A DNA stretch of 64,000 nt, taken from the NCBI RefSeq assembly GCF_001499995.1, contig NZ_LQIU01000075.1, positions 108,614-172,613 on the forward strand. The letters are read 5' to 3'. The DNA comes from Mycobacterium sp. IS-1496. GTDB lineage: Bacteria > Actinomycetota > Actinomycetes > Mycobacteriales > Mycobacteriaceae. Within the stretch, counting starts at the first letter, position 1. Each line of letters opens with the position of its first letter. A model generated the notes under the pieces. That model was not told where the DNA came from. It made no database searches and saw only the letters and a program-made list of their open reading frames with translations. Made by a program: the position numbers and the translations under genes. This document shows, piece by piece, positions 8,405 to 17,324 of the stretch.

Positions 8405-9949
8405 GTGAGCGACGTCGTCGAGGACCGCACCGAGACGAGCGTCGACGTGGGTCAGCGGGCCGCCCGCAGGGCCGAACCGCGGATGCTGATCGACGGTGAA
8501 CTGGTCGAGTCGTTCTCCGGCGCGCGGTTCGACAACCACAGCCCCGCGACGGGGCGGTTGCTGGGGGCCACCGCGGCCGGTACGGCCGAGGACATGGAGG
8601 CGGCGATCGCCGCCGCGCGGCGTGCCTTCGACGGCTCCGACTGGTCGGCCAATGGTGCGCTGCGCGCGCGCTGCCTGCATCAACTGCAGGAGGCCATCGA
8701 ATCCGAACGCGAGGAACTGCGCGAGGAACTGGTCGCCGAGGTCGGCTGCCCGGTGATGTCGACCAGGGACGCCCAACTCGACTGGCCGCTGGCCGAAGCC
8801 CTGCGCTATCCCGCTGCGTTGGTCGACGACTTCGACTGGGCGCGAACGTTGTCCGGAGGTGGACTGTTCGGCGAGCGCAACGTGCGCACCGTCGTGAAGG
8901 AGCCGGTCGGGGTGGTCGCCGCGATCACCCCGTCGAACTATCCGATCGAGGTGATCCTCAACAAACTCGGCCCCGCGCTGGCCACCGGCAACACCGTTGT
9001 CCTGAAACCGGATCCGCACACGCCGTGGAACGCCACCCGCCTCGGCCGGCTGATCGCCGAGCGCACCGACATCCCGCCCGGGGTGGTCAACGTCGTGCCG
9101 ACGCCGTCCAACGAGGTGGCCGCCGTCCTCGGCGGGGACCCGCGCGTCGACATGGTGTCCTTCACCGGCTCCACGGCCGTGGGCAAGCAGTTGATGCGTC
9201 AGGGCGCGGAAACCCTGAAGCGGACGTTCCTCGAACTGGGCGGGAAGTCGGCGCTGATCGTGCTCGACGACGCCGAACCCGCGCGAATCCTGCCCGGCGC
9301 CATCGGCGTGCTCGCGCACGCGGGTCAGGCGTGTGCGATGACGACGCGGCTGATCATCCACGAATCGCTGCTCGAGCAGGCGGTCGGTGAGATCGCCGCG
9401 GCGTTCGAGGCGGTACCGGTCGGCGACCCGGCGTCGCCGTCGACCTTCGTCGGCCCGCTCATCAGCGCCCGCCAGCAGCGCAAGGTGCTCGACGCGTGCG
9501 CCCGGGCGCGCGCCGACGGTGCACAGATCGTCACCGGCGGCGGACTCGTCGGCAACCTGCCCGACCACCTCGCCGGCGGCCACTTCGTCGCACCGACGCT
9601 GATCACCGGCGTGGACAACAGCGCGCCGATCGCCCGGGAGGAGATCTTCGGTCCGGTGCTGGTGGTCATCCCGTTCGGTGACGACGACGAGGCGGTCCAG
9701 ATCGCTAACGACAGCCCCTACGGTCTGGCCGGCGCGGTGGTGTCGTCCTCGATGGAGCGGGGTATGAGCATCGCCCACCGGGTGCGCACCGGATCGATCG
9801 GCGTCAACGGCGGCATGTTCTACGGCGCTGACGCGCCGTTCGGCGGATACAAGAACAGCGGTATCGGAAGGCAGTGCGGGATCGAGGGTTTCGAGCAGTA
9901 CCTGGAGACGAAGACCATCGCCCATCGGCTGCCGCGGGCGCGCGGCTAG
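8405..9949 (+). CDS. NAD(P)-dependent aldehyde dehydrogenase
   Basis: A 514-residue aldehyde dehydrogenase. The GTG start follows an AGGAGG at 8395-8400. The general-base glutamate lies in LELGGKSA and the catalytic cysteine in AGQACAMTTR, and the EEIFGPV strand is intact. It would oxidise an aldehyde intermediate to the acid, possibly one made by a cluster P450. The stop shares the tetranucleotide CTAG (9946-9949) with the convergent P450 stop, so the two genes overlap by four bases with no room for a terminator. Confidence 0.92.
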   Translation: MSDVVEDRTETSVDVGQRAARRAEPRMLIDGELVESFSGARFDNHSPATGRLLGATAAGTAEDMEAAIAAARRAFDGSDWSANGALRARCLHQLQEAIESEREELREELVAEVGCPVMSTRDAQLDWPLAEALRYPAALVDDFDWARTLSGGGLFGERNVRTVVKEPVGVVAAITPSNYPIEVILNKLGPALATGNTVVLKPDPHTPWNATRLGRLIAERTDIPPGVVNVVPTPSNEVAAVLGGDPRVDMVSFTGSTAVGKQLMRQGAETLKRTFLELGGKSALIVLDDAEPARILPGAIGVLAHAGQACAMTTRLIIHESLLEQAVGEIAAAFEAVPVGDPASPSTFVGPLISARQQRKVLDACARARADGAQIVTGGGLVGNLPDHLAGGHFVAPTLITGVDNSAPIAREEIFGPVLVVIPFGDDDEAVQIANDSPYGLAGAVVSSSMERGMSIAHRVRTGSIGVNGGMFYGADAPFGGYKNSGIGRQCGIEGFEQYLETKTIAHRLPRARG

Positions 9950-11163
9950 GGTTCGGCGGGCCGGAACGTCACCGGTATCGCGGTCGGTGAGCGGAATGGC
10001 TGGCCGAAGATGTGCGGGTCGTCATCGGTGACCAGCCGCAGATCGGTTACCCGCTCGAGCAGGCATTCCAGGGCGACCCGGGTCTCCATGCGTGCCAGGT
10101 GGAGCCCGAGACAGGTGTGCGCGCCGGCGGCGAACGAGATGTGGGGCGTGCGGTCGCGGAAGATGTCGAACTGCCCGGCGCGGTCCCAGCGCGTCTCGTC
10201 GCGGTTCGCCGAACCGATGCACGCGTCGACCACGGTGTTCTTCGGAACGGCCACGCCGGCGAGTTCGGTGTCGACGGTGGTGAACCGCTGCACCGTGGTC
10301 AGCGGTGTCTCGTAGCGCAGGCCTTCCTCGATGGCCTGGGGGATCAGCCCACGATCGGCCTGCACCGCGGCGAACTGGTCGGGATGGGTGAGCAGGAGAA
10401 ACAGCAGGTTGCCCGAGGACCGGAACGTCGTCTCCAGGCCCGCGGGCAGCAGCAGGCGCAGAAACGAGTAGATCGCGTCGTCGCTGAGCCTCTCGCCGTC
10501 GATCTCGGCGGTGACGAGGTCGCCGATGATGTCGTCGGTCGGCTGCGACCGTCGCCGGTCGATCTGCTCGGCGAAGTAGATCTCGAGCGCCGCCGAGGCG
10601 TCGAACGCCCGTTGGTAGTTCACCGTGTAGCTGATCAACTCGACGGCACGCCGCCGGAACATCGGCAGGTCTTCCTCGGGCAGCCCGAGCAACCGTGCGA
10701 TGACCCGGGTCGGGAATTCGAGGGTGAACTGGCGCGCCAGGTCAGCGGTACCGGCCTCGACGAATTCGTCGATGAGCGCGTTGACCACGGGCCGCACGAT
10801 CGTCGGCTCCCACTGCGCCAGCGATCTCGGCTTGAACGCCGCCGAGACGAGGTTGCGGTGGTCGCGGTGTGTTCGGCCCTCCATCGCGAGGATGGTGGGA
10901 CCGGTGAACAGCCCGATCGTCGTGTCGTAGAGGGCGGAACTGAACACCTTGGCCTCGCGGAAGACCCGATTGACCGCGTCGAAGGACATGGCGGCATACC
11001 CGTCTGCGGGGCGCAGCGACTCCGGCGTTTTGGAGTAGTCGATCACGGTGCCGCGGAACACGCCGCCCGCACAGCGCTTCTCGGCGAAGTGGGGATAGGG
11101 GTCACGCAGGTAGCCGTCAGGCTTCGCGGCGGTGATGCCGTCGTCCCGAATCGGAGGTCCCAC
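9946..11163 (-). CDS. Cytochrome P450
   Basis: A 405-residue soluble bacterial P450. The I-helix oxygen-activation motif reads AGLETT, the K-helix ExxR is EGLR, and the heme loop FAAGAHTCLG places the thiolate ligand at Cys351. I use the GTG at 11163. A perfect 8-3-8 operator begins only 11 bases upstream, so the leader must be very short. No ferredoxin or ferredoxin reductase gene lies nearby, so electrons must come from elsewhere. Hydroxylation of a hydrophobic substrate is the expected reaction; the family within P450s is not assigned. Confidence 0.92.
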   Translation of the reverse strand: MGPPIRDDGITAAKPDGYLRDPYPHFAEKRCAGGVFRGTVIDYSKTPESLRPADGYAAMSFDAVNRVFREAKVFSSALYDTTIGLFTGPTILAMEGRTHRDHRNLVSAAFKPRSLAQWEPTIVRPVVNALIDEFVEAGTADLARQFTLEFPTRVIARLLGLPEEDLPMFRRRAVELISYTVNYQRAFDASAALEIYFAEQIDRRRSQPTDDIIGDLVTAEIDGERLSDDAIYSFLRLLLPAGLETTFRSSGNLLFLLLTHPDQFAAVQADRGLIPQAIEEGLRYETPLTTVQRFTTVDTELAGVAVPKNTVVDACIGSANRDETRWDRAGQFDIFRDRTPHISFAAGAHTCLGLHLARMETRVALECLLERVTDLRLVTDDDPHIFGQPFRSPTAIPVTFRPAEP

Positions 11164-11174
11164 GACGCCGACTT

Positions 11175-11193
11175 TACTGTAACCATTACAGTA
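11175..11193. promoter_or_regulatory. Operator site C1 of the cluster palindrome (perfect)
   Basis: TACTGTAA-CCA-TTACAGTA is a perfect 8-3-8 palindrome between the divergent P450 and aldehyde dehydrogenase genes. Read towards the P450, its TACAGT half has the sequence and position of a mycobacterial -10 box. Confidence 0.8.
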
Positions 11194-11204
11194 GTGGTGC
11201 GTTT

Positions 11205-11221
11205 ACCGTTACCCTTACCGC
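11205..11221. promoter_or_regulatory. Operator site C2, weaker tandem copy
   Basis: ACCGTTA-CCC-TTACCGC keeps the 7-3-7 spacing but departs from the consensus in both arms. Its centre is 29 bp from that of C1, on the aldehyde dehydrogenase side. It may be a secondary site giving cooperative binding. Confidence 0.5.
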
Positions 11222-11251
11222 ACGGTCAACGAGAATCGACTGGAGCACGGG

Positions 11252-12742
11252 ATGACCACAGTCGCCGCACGGGTCGACAATGCCGGGGATCACGAACGGT
11301 TGCTCAGCGCACTGCACCGCCAGCGCAGCGCCTTCTTCACGGAGGGGCCGCCGACGGTCGCCCTGCGGCGTGACCGCATCGACCGGTTGACCGCGCTGAT
11401 GCTCGACAACGCCGACGCCATCGTCGAGGCGATGGCGGCTGACTACGGGACGCGACCGAGACCGGGTGCCCTGTTCACCGAGATCATGGGGGCGCTGCCG
11501 GTCATCGAGCACACCAGGTCCCATGTGGCGACATGGATGCGGAGCACCACCTTGCTGCGCCCCGCGCGGTGGGCGGGACTGAGGGCCGAGGTCGAACCCG
11601 TCCCGGTCGGGGTGGTCGGGATCGTCGGACCGTGGAACTTTCCCGTCAACCTCGTCGTCCTGCCCGCCGTCGCGGCGTTCGCGGCGGGAAACCGGGTGAT
11701 GATCAAGATGTCCGAGATCACCGCACACACCGCCGAACTGCTGAAGGTTCTGGCGCCGAGGTATTTCGACGACGCCGAACTCACCGTGGTCACAGGCGGG
11801 CCGGACACCGCGGCGGCGTTCGCGGCGCTGCCGTTCGACCACCTGTTCTTCACCGGCTCACCGACCGTCGGCGCGTCCGTGCAGCGCGCCGCCGCGGCCA
11901 ACCTCGTCCCGGTCACGCTCGAACTCGGGGGTAAGAACCCGGTTGTGGTCGGGCCGCGGGCCGACCTTCGGCGCTCCGCCGTGCGAATCGCGCAGGGCCG
12001 CATGGTCAACGGCGGACAGGTGTGTGTCTGCCCCGACTACGTCCTGGTGGCCGATCACCTGGTCGACGCGTTCAGCGAGCTGGTTCTCGACACGTGGCGG
12101 CGGATGTTCCCGTCGATCGTCACCAACGACGACTACTGCTCGTCGGTCAACGACGCCAATTTCGCCCGTGTCGTCGGGCTGGTCGACGATGCGCGCGACG
12201 GCGGCGCGCGCGTGGACAGCGTTGTCCCACCGGGGGAATCGCTGCCGGACCGCGCATCCCGCAAGATCGCCCCCACGGTGATCCGGAACGTGGCGCCGAC
12301 CATGCGCATCGCCTCCGAGGAGGTGTTCGGCCCGGTGTTGTCGGTGCTCGGATACTCCACCACCGACGAGGCCGTCGACCACATCACCAGCGGCCCCGCT
12401 CCGCTGGTGGCGTACTGGTTCGGCCCCGACGACCGGGATTTCCGCACCTTCGTGCGCCGGACCCGCAGCGGCGGTGTCGCCCGCAACGACTTCGCCGCAC
12501 AGATGATCCCGTCGGGTGCACCGTTCGGCGGGGTGGGGCGCAGCGGGATGGGCGCCTACCACGGTAAGGCCGGGTTCGACACGTTCAGCCACCACCGGTC
12601 CGTCGTCGGTAGTGACCTGCCGTTCTCCATCACCGGGAGTGCCGCACCGCCGTTCGGGGCCGCCATGCGGCGCAGCACCGAGTTCCGGCTGCGGATGGCC
12701 CGCAACCGCACCCGTCGCCGGCTCCGGCGCAGCCAGGCGTAA
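11252..12742 (+). CDS. Aldehyde dehydrogenase, coniferyl-aldehyde/class 3 type
   Basis: A 496-residue aldehyde dehydrogenase of the class 3 type (fatty-aldehyde and coniferyl-aldehyde enzymes). VGIVGPWNFPVNL forms the cofactor fold, VTLELGGKNP carries the general base and NGGQVCVCPDYV the catalytic cysteine, followed by SEEVFGPVL. It ends in an Arg-rich tail (last 25 residues), which is unusual for the soluble enzymes. The P450 gene starts nine bases after its stop, so an aldehyde dehydrogenase-P450 operon driven from the C1/C2 operator region is likely. Confidence 0.9.
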   Translation: MTTVAARVDNAGDHERLLSALHRQRSAFFTEGPPTVALRRDRIDRLTALMLDNADAIVEAMAADYGTRPRPGALFTEIMGALPVIEHTRSHVATWMRSTTLLRPARWAGLRAEVEPVPVGVVGIVGPWNFPVNLVVLPAVAAFAAGNRVMIKMSEITAHTAELLKVLAPRYFDDAELTVVTGGPDTAAAFAALPFDHLFFTGSPTVGASVQRAAAANLVPVTLELGGKNPVVVGPRADLRRSAVRIAQGRMVNGGQVCVCPDYVLVADHLVDAFSELVLDTWRRMFPSIVTNDDYCSSVNDANFARVVGLVDDARDGGARVDSVVPPGESLPDRASRKIAPTVIRNVAPTMRIASEEVFGPVLSVLGYSTTDEAVDHITSGPAPLVAYWFGPDDRDFRTFVRRTRSGGVARNDFAAQMIPSGAPFGGVGRSGMGAYHGKAGFDTFSHHRSVVGSDLPFSITGSAAPPFGAAMRRSTEFRLRMARNRTRRRLRRSQA

Positions 12743-12751
12743 AGGGAGACG

Positions 12752-13954
12752 ATGACCCAGACCAAGCTCGTGTTCGACCCGTTCTCCGAGGATTTCTTCA
12801 ATGGTCCGTACGACACGTATCGCCGGCTGCGGCAGGAAGCGCCGGTCTATCACAGCGACCAGTACGACTTCTACGCGCTGAGCCGGCATACGGATGTGGC
12901 CGCGGCCTTCAAGAACTTCGCGACGTACTCGTCGGCGCGCGGGGTGGACCTGGCCATGGTGCGCAACGAGGATCCACCGCCGCACAAGTCGATCATCATG
13001 ATGGACCCGCCCGAACACCGCCACATGCGCAGCCTGCTCAACGAGGTGTTCACGCCCAGGGCGATCCAGTCGCTGCGGCCCATGGTCGAGGAGGTGATCG
13101 ACGAGTGCCTGCGCACCGTGGACGCTGAATTCGACCTGGTTCAAGACTTCTCGGCGCTGTTCCCGATCGAGATCATCAGCCGGATGATCGGTGTGCCCGC
13201 CGAGCACCGCCAGCAGATGCGGCTGTGGGTCGACGACTTCCTGCACCGCGAACCCGGCGAGGTCGAGATGGGCGAGCGCGGAATCCAGGCCGGCACCGAG
13301 ATGGCCGTCTACCTCTACCGGCTGACCAAGGACCGCCGCCACGATCTGGGCGACGACCTGCTGAGCAGGTTGATCACCGCCGAGATCGAGCGCGACAGTG
13401 GCGAACACGGTCCGCTCGACAACATCGAGATCACCCAGTTCGCGATGCTTCTCGCCGGTGCGGGCGCCGAGACCGTCACCAAGCTGATCGGGAACGCCGC
13501 CGTGGTCTTCGCGCGAAATCCGGACCAGTGGCGCGCACTGCTCGACGACCGCGACAAGGTTCCCGCCGCCGTCGAGGAGCTGCTGCGCTACGAAGCGCCC
13601 GCACAGTACAACGTGCGCTGTTCACTGGCCGACGTGGAGTTGCACGGAGTGACGATCCCGGCGGGGAAACCGGTGTTCCTGATCGGCGGGTCGGCCAACC
13701 GCGACCCCGACGCGTGGACGGATCCCGACACCTTCGACATCGACCGTGACCGCACCGAGGCCCAGAATCTCGGCTTCGGCTACGGCATCCACAGTTGCCT
13801 CGGCGCGGCACTCGCCCGGATGGAGAGCACCATCGCGCTCGAGCGCATGCTCGACTTCATGCCCGACTACGAGGTGGGCTGGAACGGCTGCCGACGGGTG
13901 AACATGCAGAACGTCGCGGGCTGGCAGAACGTGCCGGTCCGGGTGCTGCGCTGA
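12752..13954 (+). CDS. Cytochrome P450
   Basis: A 400-residue P450. The I-helix reads AGAGAETVT, ExxR is ELLR and the heme loop is FGYGIHSCLG with Cys349. An AAAGGGAG Shine-Dalgarno lies in the nine-base gap after the aldehyde dehydrogenase, with which it is probably co-transcribed. Its heme loop and C-terminus resemble the P450 at 24983 more than the one at 9946. It converges on the FadD gene at 13957 with two bases between stops. The substrate is unknown. Confidence 0.92.
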   Translation: MTQTKLVFDPFSEDFFNGPYDTYRRLRQEAPVYHSDQYDFYALSRHTDVAAAFKNFATYSSARGVDLAMVRNEDPPPHKSIIMMDPPEHRHMRSLLNEVFTPRAIQSLRPMVEEVIDECLRTVDAEFDLVQDFSALFPIEIISRMIGVPAEHRQQMRLWVDDFLHREPGEVEMGERGIQAGTEMAVYLYRLTKDRRHDLGDDLLSRLITAEIERDSGEHGPLDNIEITQFAMLLAGAGAETVTKLIGNAAVVFARNPDQWRALLDDRDKVPAAVEELLRYEAPAQYNVRCSLADVELHGVTIPAGKPVFLIGGSANRDPDAWTDPDTFDIDRDRTEAQNLGFGYGIHSCLGAALARMESTIALERMLDFMPDYEVGWNGCRRVNMQNVAGWQNVPVRVLR

Positions 13955-13956
13955 GT

Positions 13957-15606
13957 TCAGCCGTTCTGCACCTGCTCGCGCGCCCAGCGGTAGTCGGCCT
14001 TGCCCGCCGGGCTGCGCTGGATCGCCGGCCGGAACAGCACCGCCTTGGGCAGCTTGTAGCGCGCAATGTGGTTGGCGGCGTGGCTGATCAGTCCGTCGGC
14101 ATCGGCCGTGGCGCCCTCGGCGAGCGCGACCACCGCCACCACCTCCTGACCCCATCTTTCGCTCGGCCGTCCGGCCACCAGCACGTCCTCCACTGCGGGA
14201 TGTGAGGCCAGGGCGGCCTCGACCTCCTCGGCGAAGATCTTCTCGCCTCCGGAGTTGATGGTCGCCGAATCGCGGCCCAGCAGTTCGATCACGCCGCCGT
14301 CGAGCAGGCGGGCCCGATCGCCGGGGATCGCATACCGCACGCCGTCGACGACCGGGAACGTCCCGGCGGTCTTGGCCGCATCCCCCTTGTAGCCCAGCGG
14401 GACATAGCCGCGTTGCCCGAGCCAGCCGAGACCGTCGTGCCCGGGCGCCAGCACCGAGCCGAGATCCTCGGCGATCACGCAGGTGTCCGGCCCGGCGTTG
14501 AACGTCCCGGTGGCCACGGCGCCGTTCATCGACAGATGGGTCATCTGGGCGCCGGTCTCCGACGATCCGACCCCGTCGACCACCATCGCGTTGGGCAGCA
14601 GGTCGATCAGCCGTTGTTTGGTGGCCGGGGTCAGGAACGCGCCGCCGTTCGCGACGACCGCCAGTGTGGAGATGTCGGGTTCCCCTGTCTGCCGGGCTCT
14701 TTCGATGGCATCGGCGAGCGGGCGGGCCATCGCATCGCCGACGACCGTCACCACCGAGGCCTTCTCCCGGGCGAGCGTGCGCAGCGCGTCCCGGGCGTCG
14801 AGGCGGTCGACCACCGAGGTGAACGCCACCGTCTGACCGGTCGTGAGCGCGGTCATCACCGCCCACTGCGCCGCGCCGTGCATCAACGGGGGCAGGATCA
14901 ACAGCGTGGTCCCCGGGTTGGCCGCCGCCCGCTGCGCGACCTCCTCGAGTGAGGTCACCGTGTCGCCGCCGTACAGGGAGCGGCCGCCGAACGCGGTCAT
15001 GAAGATGTCGTGCTGACGCCACAGCACGCCCTTCGGCATCCCGGTCGTGCCGCCGGTGTAGAGGACGTAGAGGTCGTCGGGGGAGGGCTTCACCGGTGGC
15101 GGGGCGGACGGCCCGGAGGCGACGATCGACTCGTGATCCACTGCGCCGGGCAGTAACTCGTTGCCGGAGTCATCGGCGATCTGGATCAGAATGCGCAGTC
15201 GGGGCAGGTCCGGCAGGACCTCGGCGACCCTCGGCGCGAAGGATGCGTGGTACAGCAGTGCGGTGGCGCCGCTGTCGTCGAGCAGGTAGCGCAGTTCGTC
15301 GCGGACGTAGCGGTAGTTGACGTTGAACGGCGCGACCCGCGACCGGAAGGCCCCGAGCAGGCCCTCGACGTAGGCGCTGCCGTTGTGGGCGTAGATGCCG
15401 AGCAGATCCTGGCCGGTTTCGTGGCCGCCGAGCTCGCGGCGTTCGGTGTGGCATCCCAGCCCTGCGCTGTGCAGGTACGAGGCGAGCCGATTCGACCGCG
15501 CGACGATGTCGGCGTAGGTGAAGCGCTGCTCGCCCTGCACCACGAATTCGCGGTCGGGGAGCACCGCGGCGACCGCGTCGGCGACCTGCGGCATGGTGAA
15601 CTGCAT
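13957..15606 (-). CDS. AMP-dependent acyl-CoA synthetase (FadD type)
   Basis: A 549-residue acyl-CoA synthetase, the second in the cluster. The ATG at 15606 shares one base with the upstream stop (TGATG) and has GGGAGG five bases before it; a much longer open frame upstream overlaps two other genes and is not coding. The phosphate loop is LYTGGTTGMPKG, followed by VDGVGSSETG, and the C-terminus carries SPAGKADYRW. It resembles the FadD at 1107 along its whole length, suggesting paralogues for related acids. It is the last gene of a Rieske oxygenase, isochorismatase-fold, FadD operon read from operator site D. Confidence 0.9.
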   Translation of the reverse strand: MQFTMPQVADAVAAVLPDREFVVQGEQRFTYADIVARSNRLASYLHSAGLGCHTERRELGGHETGQDLLGIYAHNGSAYVEGLLGAFRSRVAPFNVNYRYVRDELRYLLDDSGATALLYHASFAPRVAEVLPDLPRLRILIQIADDSGNELLPGAVDHESIVASGPSAPPPVKPSPDDLYVLYTGGTTGMPKGVLWRQHDIFMTAFGGRSLYGGDTVTSLEEVAQRAAANPGTTLLILPPLMHGAAQWAVMTALTTGQTVAFTSVVDRLDARDALRTLAREKASVVTVVGDAMARPLADAIERARQTGEPDISTLAVVANGGAFLTPATKQRLIDLLPNAMVVDGVGSSETGAQMTHLSMNGAVATGTFNAGPDTCVIAEDLGSVLAPGHDGLGWLGQRGYVPLGYKGDAAKTAGTFPVVDGVRYAIPGDRARLLDGGVIELLGRDSATINSGGEKIFAEEVEAALASHPAVEDVLVAGRPSERWGQEVVAVVALAEGATADADGLISHAANHIARYKLPKAVLFRPAIQRSPAGKADYRWAREQVQNG

Positions 15607-16223
15607 CAAACCTCCCAGGCCTGCAGCAGACCCTCGGTCGTGGTGACCGTCGCCAGCAGCGACAGCGTGTTGTCGATGACGGCCTCGCCGTATTCGGCGG
15701 GGATCCCGGCGACCGCGTCGCGCGGCAGGACGACGCGATAGGCCGCGTTCACCGCGTCCATCACCAGGTTCGGGATCGCGACGTTGAGCGAGACGCCGAC
15801 GGCCACGATCGTGGTGACACCGAGGTTGCGCAGGATCGCGTCGAGGTCGGTGCCGCCCATCGGGCCCAGCCCGTGCCACCGCGCCAGCACGAGATCGTCC
15901 GGTTCGGGCCCGAATTCGGGAAGCAGTGCGGCACCGGGGCTGCCCGGTTCGATCGCCACCCCGCTGCGGCCGACCGCGAACAACTTGGCGTTGTGATTCG
16001 CGCCGCGACCGTCGGCCCGTCGCTGGACAAGGCAGTGCACCACCGCGACGCCTGCCGCACGTGCCACCGGCAACAGGCGGGCGATGTTCGGCAGCGCAGT
16101 CCGGCGGGCCTGTTCGGCGAGTGCGGCCAGCCCCGCGTCGGGTCCGACCACCGCGCCCTGCAATTCCTGGGTGACCAGCGCGGTGTGCCCGGGCGCCACC
16201 AGGTCCGCCAGGCGCGGCGTCAT
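15606..16223 (-). CDS. Isochorismatase-fold hydrolase lacking the catalytic cysteine
   Basis: A 205-residue protein. The ATG at 16223 overlaps the Rieske stop by four bases (ATGA). The order of elements (HTALVTQELQG near residue 13, ARWHGL, then VAVGVSLNVAIPNLVMDA) fits the isochorismatase/cysteine-hydrolase fold. However, the catalytic triad looks degraded: the first-strand Asp appears as Glu20, and the position of the nucleophilic Cys in the usual GxxTxxCV motif is occupied by Ala in GVSLNVAI. It could act without a covalent thiol intermediate, as isochorismatases do, or be non-catalytic. Its place between an oxygenase and a FadD suggests a role in the pathway. Confidence 0.75.
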   Translation of the reverse strand: MTPRLADLVAPGHTALVTQELQGAVVGPDAGLAALAEQARRTALPNIARLLPVARAAGVAVVHCLVQRRADGRGANHNAKLFAVGRSGVAIEPGSPGAALLPEFGPEPDDLVLARWHGLGPMGGTDLDAILRNLGVTTIVAVGVSLNVAIPNLVMDAVNAAYRVVLPRDAVAGIPAEYGEAVIDNTLSLLATVTTTEGLLQAWEV

Positions 16224-17218
16224 ACCGACGCGGGCACGTGGTAGAACTGCTTGGCCCACTCCCGCATCGCCATATAGGGTTTCGCGTCGATCTTGGCCAG
16301 CGGGGGCCGCTCGACGTAGCGCTGGTAACGCCAGATGTCGAGATCCTCCCAGACCGTGCGCAGGAACTGCCTCTCCACATGCGCGCGGACGTCATCCGGC
16401 GGGACGTCGGAGGTTTCGCCGTCGACCTTGGGCCACCAGATCGAATAGAACATGTCGGACAGCCCGTCGTCGACCGGGGTGCACGCGAAGATCAGCCGGT
16501 GGTTCGACGAGCCCTCGAAGGCGCTCACCGCGAAGCCGAGCCCGGAGAAATGGCTGTGGATGAGCAGCGCCATCTTATCCGGGTCGTCGCTGCGCGCGTC
16601 CGGCCAGCCGGTGAGGAAACGCCACTCCTCGCCGACCATCTCCCAGTTCAGGCAGACCGGCGTCACCGATGCGCCGTGGACATACCGGAAATGCGAACTG
16701 TCCGGGCCGTTCTCGGCGACGATCTGCGGGTGCACCGGTTCGTTCTCGGCGCGGCTGGAGAACTCGGGATACGGCCGGTAGTAGGCATCCGGGTCGGTCG
16801 GGAACTGGGGGAACTTCTGGAACAGGTCGGGCAGCGGCCACTGCGGCGGCGCACCGTCGGGATGGTGCCAGACGAACACGCAGCCGAACTGCTCGACGAC
16901 CGGGTACACCCGCAGCTTCAGCGCCCGGTTCGGCCGATCCGGTTGGTAGGGGATGTAGGTGTTGTCCCCCTGCGGACCCCAGCGCCACCCGTGGAACGGA
17001 CACTCCACGCAGTCGCCGACCACCTTCCCACCGTGGCCGAGGTGGGCGCCGAGGTGTTTGCAGTGTGCCTCGAGGACGTGAAGGGTGTGCGACTCGTCGC
17101 GATACGCGACCAGGTCGTCACCGAAGTAGTGCAGCGCCCTGGTCTCGCCGGTGCTGAATTCCGCCGACCACCCGACCATGAACCAGCCGGTGACCTTCCA
17201 GGTGAACGGAACCTTCAT
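16220..17218 (-). CDS. Rieske non-heme iron oxygenase, KshA-like
   Basis: A 332-residue oxygenase component. The Rieske cluster ligands are clear: CKH (Cys53, His55) and CPFH (Cys73, His76). The mononuclear iron motif is DSSHFRYVH (Asp-x2-His-x4-His). The pattern is that of 3-ketosteroid 9alpha-hydroxylase oxygenases and related Rieske monooxygenases, but it is some 50 residues shorter than typical KshA. The ATG at 17218 is the first start near the Rieske domain. No KshB-like reductase is encoded in the window. It is first in its operon, about 40 bases from operator D, and divergent from the SDR-BVMO operon. Confidence 0.88.
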   Translation of the reverse strand: MKVPFTWKVTGWFMVGWSAEFSTGETRALHYFGDDLVAYRDESHTLHVLEAHCKHLGAHLGHGGKVVGDCVECPFHGWRWGPQGDNTYIPYQPDRPNRALKLRVYPVVEQFGCVFVWHHPDGAPPQWPLPDLFQKFPQFPTDPDAYYRPYPEFSSRAENEPVHPQIVAENGPDSSHFRYVHGASVTPVCLNWEMVGEEWRFLTGWPDARSDDPDKMALLIHSHFSGLGFAVSAFEGSSNHRLIFACTPVDDGLSDMFYSIWWPKVDGETSDVPPDDVRAHVERQFLRTVWEDLDIWRYQRYVERPPLAKIDAKPYMAMREWAKQFYHVPASV

Positions 17219-17257
17219 ACCGCATCCATCAATCGGATCTTCCTCATTCCGGTCAAC

Positions 17258-17276
17258 TACTGTAAGAGTTACAGTA
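17258..17276. promoter_or_regulatory. Operator site D of the cluster palindrome (perfect)
   Basis: TACTGTAA-GAG-TTACAGTA is a perfect 8-3-8 palindrome centred between the divergent Rieske oxygenase operon and the SDR-BVMO operon. Confidence 0.8.
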
Positions 17277-17324
17277 ACATCCTCGCGGATCAGGCAGAAC
17301 GCCATTCGACGGATGGGATCGGCG

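Noticed and set aside
13957..16395. An 812-codon open frame covering FadD and upstream DNA
   Set aside because: The part beyond 15606 overlaps the isochorismatase-fold and Rieske genes in another frame and has Arg/Gly-rich shadow composition; only the FadD portion is coding.
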